NCBI GenBank assembly: GCA_021800315.1
Contig: JAJYZD010000041.1
Coordinates: forward strand, 1-18,809
Length of the DNA: 18,809 bases
Direction of reading: 5' to 3'
Source of the DNA: Bacillota bacterium
GTDB taxonomy: Bacteria; Bacillota; Desulfotomaculia; Desulfotomaculales; JAJYZD01
Shown here one piece after another: positions 14,052 to 18,809 of the stretch. The notes beneath the pieces are model-generated. The model was given only the letters and a program-made list of their open reading frames with translations, made no database searches and had not been told where the DNA came from. Numbering within the stretch: the stretch's first letter is position 1; each line of letters opens with the position of its first letter. The position numbers and the translations under genes were made by a program.

Positions 14052-15259
14052 ACACTATGCTGGAGACTGTGGCGCAACAGGCCGGCTGCCTGGATTGCGG
14101 CTTCTGCCGGTACTTCGTGCAATGTCCGGGGCCAAGCGGTTGTCTGGGCTGCGGCATCTGTATCAAGGGGTGTCCGGCCGGCGTGCGTTTTCTGCGGGCC
14201 GACGGGAGGGCCCGTCCGTCGGTGCGGCTGACCATCGACGGCAGGGCCTTCGCCGTGCCGGGGCGGATTACGGTGCAAAAAGCCCTGGAGCTATGCGGGG
14301 CGGCCGGGCCGCGCCAGGGCTGCGCCCACGCCTGCCGCAGCGGGGGTTGCTACGAGTGCGCCGTGGTCGTGGACGGCCGGGTGGTCGCGGGTTGTCATAC
14401 GGCGGTCCGGGAAGGCATGGCGATTACGACCGCGCCTGAAGAAACCGCCGCTCACGCGCCCCTGCGGCTGGTATCCGTCTTCCCGGGCCACCTGCACGCC
14501 GCCGTTTCCCTGTTCACCCACGGCTGCAATTTCGGCTGCGCCTTCTGTCATAACTGGGACGTAACTTTTTCTTCCTCGGGCCGGCCGGTGACGCCGCAGG
14601 AACTGGTCCGGTGCCTGGGCCGCCTGCCTGGGGCGGACCGGCAGCCGCGGATCGCCGTGTCGGGCGGCGAACCGACTTTGAACCGGCCCTGGCTGATCGA
14701 GTTCGTAAGGGCGGTCACCCGGGAGCACCAGGGTGTCCGGCTGCAGGTGGATACCAACGGATCGCTGTTGACCGCGGATTACGTCGACGAACTGCGGGAA
14801 GCCGGGATGACCGATATTTCCATCGACATCAAGGCCGCCCGGGTGGACACCTTCCTGGGGGTTACGGGCCTGGAGGACCGGGAGCGGGCCGGCCGGTACC
14901 TGGAGACCGCCTGGCGGGCGGTTGAATATATCGCGACGGCGCACCGGGACCGGCTCTACCTCGTGGTGGGTATCCCCTACCATCCCCGCTTCATCTCCCG
15001 GGAAGAAGTAGCTGAAATCGGGGAAAAGCTGTCATCCTTCCATGACCGGATGGACGTCAACCTCATCGAGTACCAGCCGGCCTTCCGTATGGCCGGGGAG
15101 GCGGACTTGCCGCCGGGGGAACCGGAGGAAGTCCGGGCGGTGCTGGAAGACGCCGGGCTGAAGAAGGTGTGGCTCCAGGCGGGCGACCATGTTCCCCGGG
15201 CCACCGATCCCCTGGATCTCTTGACCGGGGCCGGGGAGACGGCGGACTCGAGCTGGTAG
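14048..15259 (+). CDS. Radical SAM protein fused to N-terminal ferredoxin domains (PflA/COG1180-like)
   Basis: 403 residues with three modules. First come two cysteine sets typical of [4Fe-4S] sites, C14-x2-C17-x2-C20...C26 and C32-x2-C35-x2-C38-x3-C42-P. Residues about 57-130 form a [2Fe-2S] ferredoxin-like domain with C96-x4-C101-x2-C104-x11-C116, plus an extra C92. The radical SAM core starts at C160-x3-C164-x2-C167 (CNFGCAFC), with the SAM-binding GGEP at 206-209 and VDTNGSL further on. The core looks like the activating-enzyme group (COG1180), but no glycyl radical enzyme is nearby. The start overlaps the previous stop by 4 nt; ATG 14057 is an alternative with a better-spaced GGGAG. The N-terminal clusters could feed electrons to SAM cleavage. 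Possible roles are maturation of a partner or radical modification of a small molecule or the 132-residue protein. Function unknown. Confidence 0.85.
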   Translation: MNTMLETVAQQAGCLDCGFCRYFVQCPGPSGCLGCGICIKGCPAGVRFLRADGRARPSVRLTIDGRAFAVPGRITVQKALELCGAAGPRQGCAHACRSGGCYECAVVVDGRVVAGCHTAVREGMAITTAPEETAAHAPLRLVSVFPGHLHAAVSLFTHGCNFGCAFCHNWDVTFSSSGRPVTPQELVRCLGRLPGADRQPRIAVSGGEPTLNRPWLIEFVRAVTREHQGVRLQVDTNGSLLTADYVDELREAGMTDISIDIKAARVDTFLGVTGLEDRERAGRYLETAWRAVEYIATAHRDRLYLVVGIPYHPRFISREEVAEIGEKLSSFHDRMDVNLIEYQPAFRMAGEADLPPGEPEEVRAVLEDAGLKKVWLQAGDHVPRATDPLDLLTGAGETADSSW

Positions 15260-15437
15260 GGCCCTGGAAGCGGACCGGGGGCGGAGGCATTCCTCCCGGG
15301 GGACAGGGCGGGAGGTGGTTTTCTTGAGGTAGCACGGCAGTACGGCAGGGTTGGTCTGCCGGCCCGGTTGGTCCGGGACGGCGACGGTCGGCGCAAAACC
15401 ACGGAATAACCAAGCAAATGATAAGGAAGTGAAGAGA

Positions 15438-16001
15438 GTGAAGAACGCGAATCCAGCTCCGTTTGGGGTAATGGCCTTCGGCCTGGCCTGTCTGGTGGTC
15501 GGTGCGCTGTTTGCCGGGTGGTTTGGGGCCTTGAACGCCGGGAACATGTTTGGATCGGGAATCGTAGCGCTCGGCACCGCGTTTATTCAGCTGATCGTTG
15601 TTTTTCTGATGATCCGGGGTAACGCCCTGGCGGATTCCGGCCTGTTTTCCATGTTTGGCGCCACTATCTTCGCGTACTTCGCCCACGTATGGATCGTAAT
15701 CGGCTTCCTCCTCCTGTTCTGGAAAACCGGGGTGGCGGGACCGCTGGCATTCGTGTTACTGTACATGGCCCTGTTTTCGATTGGTTATCTTGTTTACTCC
15801 GCCAGGTTGAAGCTCTGGTCGTTTGTCGTTCTGTTCGTCGCCCTGATCATAGCCGGCGGCGCGGGCTTCGCCAGCCTGTTCTACGCGTGGACGGCCGGAA
15901 GCACCATCGCCGGCTATATACTGCTGCTCCTGTCGTTGTTGGCCTTGTATATTACCTTTGTTGAACAGCTGAGTCCCGTACTGCCCAAAACCGGGTCCTG
16001 A
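15438..16001 (+). CDS. GPR1/FUN34/YaaH (SatP-like) acetate/succinate transporter
   Basis: 187 residues from GTG 15438, with AAGGAAG 8 nt upstream. The N-terminal family signature NPAPFGVMAFGLA (residues 4-16) is present, followed by six hydrophobic helices and short loops, with a small charged loop after helix 4 (SARLKLW). This is an inner-membrane channel-like transporter of acetate and other small monocarboxylates. In context it would export acetate left over from thiolysis or take up acetate as carbon source. A gap of 178 nt separates it from the radical SAM gene, so an internal promoter is possible though none was recognised. Confidence 0.92.
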   Translation: MKNANPAPFGVMAFGLACLVVGALFAGWFGALNAGNMFGSGIVALGTAFIQLIVVFLMIRGNALADSGLFSMFGATIFAYFAHVWIVIGFLLLFWKTGVAGPLAFVLLYMALFSIGYLVYSARLKLWSFVVLFVALIIAGGAGFASLFYAWTAGSTIAGYILLLLSLLALYITFVEQLSPVLPKTGS

Positions 16002-16097
16002 GCCGGAAGGAAAGCGTCCCTTTCCCGGCACCGGGTCAGCCGCCGGGCGGCCCGGTCCACCGGGGGGGGGGCAACAAATTAAGCGGGAGGGTTCGTC

Positions 16098-17279
16098 TTG
16101 GAGGAAGTATTCATCTTGAGCGCCGTACGTACGGCCATTGGGAAATTCGGGGGCAGTCTTTCGGACATACCGGCCTCCGTGCTGGGGACGAAGGTCATCG
16201 GTGCCGCCGTGGAAAGGGCCGGTGTGCCGGCGGATGTTGTGGACGAGGTGTTGATGGGGCAGACCCTCCAGGCCGGCCAGGGCCAGAATCCGGCCCGCCA
16301 GGCCTCGCTTGCGGCCGGGATTCCCCGGGAAACCCCGGCCATGACCATCAACAAGGTTTGCGGCTCGGGTCTCCGGACCGTGATGATGGGAGCCCAGTTT
16401 ATCCTGGCCGGCGACGCCGACGTGGTGGTGGCCGGGGGCATGGAGAACATGTCCGCCGCGCCCTTCCTGGCGGCGCGGGCCCGCTGGGGGTACCGGATGG
16501 GACATGCCGAACTGGTGGACGCGATGATCAAGGACGGACTCTGGTGCGCCTTCACCGACGTGCATATGGGTATTACCGCCGAAAATATAGCGGAGAGGTA
16601 TGGGATCAGCCGCCGGGAGCAGGACGAGTTCGCCGCCGCAAGCCAGCAGAAGGCGGGCCGGGCGATTGACGAAGGCAGGTTCCGCGAGGAGATCGTGCCC
16701 GTCACGCTACCGCGGGGCAAGGGCGCGCCCCAGGTGTTCGACCAGGACGAGTTTCCGCGGCCCGACGCCACGGCCGACAGCCTGGCCGCTCTGAAGCCGG
16801 CCTTCAAAAAGGACGGCACGGTAACGGCGGGCAACGCCTCGGGCATCAACGACGCGGCCGCGGCCGTGGTACTGTGCCGGGGGAGCCGGGCGCGCGAGCT
16901 AGGCGTAAAACCGCTGGCCGTCATCCGGGGATACGCCGCCGCCGGCGTCGATCCGGCCTACATGGGACTGGGGCCCGTTCCGGCGACCCGCAAAGCCCTG
17001 GTCAAGGCCGGCCTGGGCCACGGCGACCTCGGCCTGGTGGAGGCCAACGAAGCCTTTGCGGCCCAGGCCTTAGCCGTCATGCGCGATCTCGGCCTGGATC
17101 CCGCCTGCACCAACGTCAACGGCGGCGCCATCGCCCTGGGCCACCCTATAGGCGCAAGCGGCACCCGGATCCTGGTGACCCTGGTGCATGAGATGAAGAG
17201 ACGCGGCGTGCGCCATGGGCTGGCCACCCTCTGTATCGGCGGCGGGCAGGGCGTGGCCGTGGTGGTTGAGAGTTGCTGA
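16098..17279 (+). CDS. Acetyl-CoA C-acetyltransferase (classical thiolase)
   Basis: 393 residues from TTG 16098, with GGGAGGG 6-7 nt upstream. All catalytic motifs of classical thiolases are present: C88 in NKVCGSGLRTV, NEAFAAQ near 319-325, H349 in ALGHPIGASG and C379 in LCIGGGQG. It interconverts two acetyl-CoA and acetoacetyl-CoA. Unlike the thiolase at 1783 it keeps the C-terminal Cys, so the window carries two thiolases of different subfamilies. This one would serve unbranched acetoacetyl-CoA and the first the branched substrate. It forms a run with the thioesterase 34 nt downstream. Confidence 0.95.
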   Translation: MEEVFILSAVRTAIGKFGGSLSDIPASVLGTKVIGAAVERAGVPADVVDEVLMGQTLQAGQGQNPARQASLAAGIPRETPAMTINKVCGSGLRTVMMGAQFILAGDADVVVAGGMENMSAAPFLAARARWGYRMGHAELVDAMIKDGLWCAFTDVHMGITAENIAERYGISRREQDEFAAASQQKAGRAIDEGRFREEIVPVTLPRGKGAPQVFDQDEFPRPDATADSLAALKPAFKKDGTVTAGNASGINDAAAAVVLCRGSRARELGVKPLAVIRGYAAAGVDPAYMGLGPVPATRKALVKAGLGHGDLGLVEANEAFAAQALAVMRDLGLDPACTNVNGGAIALGHPIGASGTRILVTLVHEMKRRGVRHGLATLCIGGGQGVAVVVESC

Positions 17280-17313
17280 AACCGCCGGCCGCCCGGCCGG
17301 GGGGTGGGGGAAG

Positions 17314-17745
17314 GTGAACGGGGGCCCGCGCATCGGCCTGGCCGGTGAGGCCCGCACCAGGGTAGGGGAGAAGAATATCGCCTCGTCCGGTTACAAACAG
17401 GGGCCGCTACCTGTTTTCGCCACCCCGGCCATGGTGGCCCTGATGGAAAAAGCGGCCCTGCGGGCGGTGGAGGGTTATCTTGCGCCCGCCGAAATAGCGG
17501 TGGGCAGCATGGTCCAGGTCAGGCACTTCCGGGCGACCCCGCCGGGCATGGAAGTGGTGGCGACGGCGAAACTGGTGGAGGTTTGCGGAACGAGGCTGCT
17601 GTTTGAGGTGGAGGCCTTCAATGAAAAGGAGAAAATCGGTGGGGGCCTCCACGAACGGATCGTGGTCCCGGCCGGGGAATTCGTCGCCAAGAGCGCGTCA
17701 AAGGCGGAGTTCACGCAGCCAAAGATAGGAAAACCGGGGTCGTGA
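17314..17745 (+). CDS. FlK-type (fluoroacetyl-CoA thioesterase-like) hotdog thioesterase
   Basis: 143 residues if started at GTG 17314; the site has only a G-rich run before it, so the start is uncertain. The hotdog core contains LPVFATPAMVALMEKAAL. T37, E45 and H71 align at a constant offset of five with the catalytic T42, E50 and H76 of FlK. The end motif KIGGGLHERIVV is typical of the group. FlK itself hydrolyses fluoroacetyl-CoA, but the many anaerobe homologs are of unknown substrate. Here it may release CoA from acetyl-CoA or a dead-end acyl-CoA, feeding the acetate transporter. It follows the acetyl-CoA acetyltransferase closely. Confidence 0.85.
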   Translation: MNGGPRIGLAGEARTRVGEKNIASSGYKQGPLPVFATPAMVALMEKAALRAVEGYLAPAEIAVGSMVQVRHFRATPPGMEVVATAKLVEVCGTRLLFEVEAFNEKEKIGGGLHERIVVPAGEFVAKSASKAEFTQPKIGKPGS

Positions 17746-17748
17746 AAT

Positions 17749-18195
17749 ATGGATCTTTTTAGTCGTTATCAGTATGTCCATGTAGAGAGCATCGCGCCGA
17801 AAGAACTGGTGGTTTCCGGCAACTTTATGGATAAACATCACGAAATCCACCTGCGGTTGAGCATCGCCCTGCCCGGTTTGAAGATCAGCGAAGCCGGCGG
17901 GCGGTTTGTCCGCTGTCCGTACGAGCGTTGCCAGGCCGCGGCGGCCAACCTGGGGAAACTCACCGGGCTGACGGTGGGACCGGGGGTAAAGAAAAAGATC
18001 AGGGAGGCGCTGGGCGGTTGCGGGGGGTGCGTTCACCTGGTGGAACTGGCCGCCGGGATGACGTCGGCGGTCCTGCAAGCCTACTTTGAGCTGTTGTTTC
18101 GGTCCAAAACGCCGGAGGAGATCGAAGAATTGAAAAGGCGTTTATTAACCGGCAGTTGCGTCGGTTACCCGGGGGAGTCCGGGGCAAGGGCTTAG
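17749..18195 (+). CDS. DUF2889 family protein
   Basis: 148 residues starting 3 nt after the thioesterase stop, so coupled translation is likely. The pattern fits DUF2889 as I know it: a beta-rich start with HEIHLRLSIALPGLKISEA (31-49), then FVRCPYERCQAA (53-64), LTGLTVGPGVKKKIREALGG (71-90) and CGGCVHLVEL (91-100) before an alanine-rich helix. Conserved Cys are C56, C61, C91 and C94. The family has no established function and is found beside acyl-CoA and aromatic-degradation genes. A metal-bound or CoA-related role is conceivable but not shown. Confidence 0.75.
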   Translation: MDLFSRYQYVHVESIAPKELVVSGNFMDKHHEIHLRLSIALPGLKISEAGGRFVRCPYERCQAAAANLGKLTGLTVGPGVKKKIREALGGCGGCVHLVELAAGMTSAVLQAYFELLFRSKTPEEIEELKRRLLTGSCVGYPGESGARA

Positions 18196-18232
18196 GAGGA
18201 AAAGACCGGAGAGGGAATGGAGGAACGTTTCC

Positions 18233-18565
18233 GTGGGGCGGCGGTTGACCAATGCCAGGGAGGTCGACCTGGCGGCGTACCTGCGCCGCGTCGGCTTCGA
18301 CCTGGAGGCGAAGGGAAAGGCGAATTGGCGGGTGGTCGGCCACGACGGATTGACCGTTCGGGGCAGTCATTGGCGGGAATTCAGGGCCGGGGGCCGGGGC
18401 CGGGTCGGCAATTCCCTCGATTTTCTGGTTACGATGCTGGGCCTGGATCCGCAGACGGCCGCGCGGGACCTGCTGGTCGGGTATGACGGGGCGGGTGACG
18501 CGGGGGAATTCCCGGTTCCGCCTCCGGGATCCCCGGACCGCGTCCCGGCGCCGGATACCGGTTAG
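18233..18565 (+). CDS. Small primase-like N-terminal domain protein (CHC2/DUF3991-like, no zinc finger)
   Basis: 110 residues from GTG 18233, with GGAGG at 18219-18223 placed 9 nt upstream. The pattern DLAAYLRRVGFDLEAKG, a central NWRVVGHDGLTVRG, then GNSLDFLVTMLGLD and a TAARDLL helix, recalls the start of phage/plasmid-type primases (DUF3991/CHC2 domain). The zinc-binding Cys/His are absent and no Toprim domain follows; the last 25 residues are Pro/Gly-rich. It may be a stand-alone relic or a small nucleic-acid-binding protein. An alternative frame from ATG 18217 gives only arginine/glycine-rich low-complexity protein and is not preferred. Confidence 0.65.
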   Translation: MGRRLTNAREVDLAAYLRRVGFDLEAKGKANWRVVGHDGLTVRGSHWREFRAGGRGRVGNSLDFLVTMLGLDPQTAARDLLVGYDGAGDAGEFPVPPPGSPDRVPAPDTG

Positions 18566-18600
18566 GCGGCAATGATCAACGGACGGTGAGGGGGATTCTC

Positions 18601-18809
18601 TTGAACAGCGTGGCCAAGGTCAGGGATGTCATGACGGCGGATCCCATCCGCATCGATCACCAGGTGTCCCTGCAGGAAGCGACGCGGATCATGATCGAAA
18701 AGCGGATCGACGGTCTGCCCGTTGTGGACGGTCAAGGGCGTCTGGTCGGCATTTTTACCAAGACCCACGCTTTCCGGGCGTTGGGAATGGATATTAAGAC
18801 GCCGGTCGG
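18601..18809 (+). CDS. CBS-domain protein (3' end cut off), possibly a sigma-54 regulator
   Basis: Starts at TTG 18601 after a GAGGGGG site; the frame is open to the window edge (69 codons visible). The visible part is a CBS motif: VRDVMTADPIRIDHQVSLQE, then MIEKRIDGLPVVDGQGRLVG and IFTKTHAFRALGM. CBS pairs bind adenosyl ligands. In Desulfotomaculum-like anaerobes such N-terminal CBS domains often precede PAS and sigma-54 AAA+ domains, so this could be a second enhancer-binding regulator. The rest lies outside the window. Confidence 0.8.
   Translation, partial: MNSVAKVRDVMTADPIRIDHQVSLQEATRIMIEKRIDGLPVVDGQGRLVGIFTKTHAFRALGMDIKTPV

Noticed and set aside
18217..18486. Alternative 89-codon frame starting at ATG 18217
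   Set aside because: It gives Gly/Arg/Pro-rich low-complexity protein, whereas the overlapping GTG 18233 frame shows a structured primase-like pattern with a well-spaced GGAGG.
1..18809. CRISPR arrays, tRNA/rRNA genes, insertion sequences, known riboswitches
   Set aside because: No regularly spaced repeats, no cloverleaf or conserved rRNA segments, no transposase or terminal inverted repeats, and no riboswitch core recognised in either leader.

Overview
The window looks like a piece of a high-GC (roughly 63 percent by eye), anaerobic, probably Gram-positive genome, with every gene on the plus strand. Strong purine-rich Shine-Dalgarno sites, several TTG and GTG starts, sigma-54 control and an oxygen-sensitive enzyme set suggest a sulfate-reducing or syntrophic clostridial lineage of the Desulfotomaculum/Pelotomaculum type. 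The lineage is inferred; there is no rRNA or marker gene here.

Layout. (1) 2-1216: 3' part of a sigma-54 enhancer-binding regulator. (2) 1217-1782: gene-free control region with a GC-rich hairpin, palindromic activator sites and a near-consensus sigma-54 promoter (1510-1525). (3) 1783-10788: one tight nine-gene run plus a Nudix gene, ending at a clear rho-independent terminator (10806-10827). It encodes an SCP2-type thiolase, a DUF35 Zn-ribbon/OB partner, an HSD10-like 3-hydroxyacyl-CoA dehydrogenase, a 10-formyl-THF formyltransferase/hydrolase-like protein, two 2-hydroxyacyl-CoA dehydratase / benzoyl-CoA reductase-like subunits, an enoyl-CoA hydratase, and two BcrA/BcrD-like activating ATPases. 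(4) 10828-11525: a second gene-free control region carrying a near copy of the first promoter and its activator sites at the same spacing. (5) 11526-18195: a large thiamine-diphosphate (ThDP) enzyme with an oxalyl-CoA decarboxylase / 2-hydroxyacyl-CoA lyase-like GDS motif, an unrecognised 132-residue protein, an unusual ferredoxin-radical SAM fusion, a GPR1/FUN34/YaaH acetate transporter, acetyl-CoA acetyltransferase, an FlK-type thioesterase and a DUF2889 protein. (6) 18233-18809: a small primase-like (CHC2/DUF3991-like) protein and the start of a CBS-domain protein.

How the genes may work together (inference). The two operons share duplicated sigma-54 promoters next to a sigma-54 activator gene, so they probably form one regulon. 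Read together they spell a plausible anaerobic ketone route. The formyltransferase-like protein would supply a formyl unit as formyl-CoA. The ThDP enzyme would add it to a ketone to give a tertiary 2-hydroxyacyl-CoA. The radical dehydratase and its ATPases would remove water, the crotonase would add it back at C3, the HSD10-like enzyme would oxidise the 2-methyl-3-hydroxyacyl-CoA, and the SCP2-type thiolase with DUF35 would cleave it. For butanone this runs via tiglyl-CoA and 2-methylacetoacetyl-CoA to propionyl-CoA plus acetyl-CoA. The main alternative is a benzoyl-CoA-reductase-like pathway for an aromatic or cyclic acid, but no ring-opening hydrolase is present. The complete route is a hypothesis; individual family assignments are much firmer.
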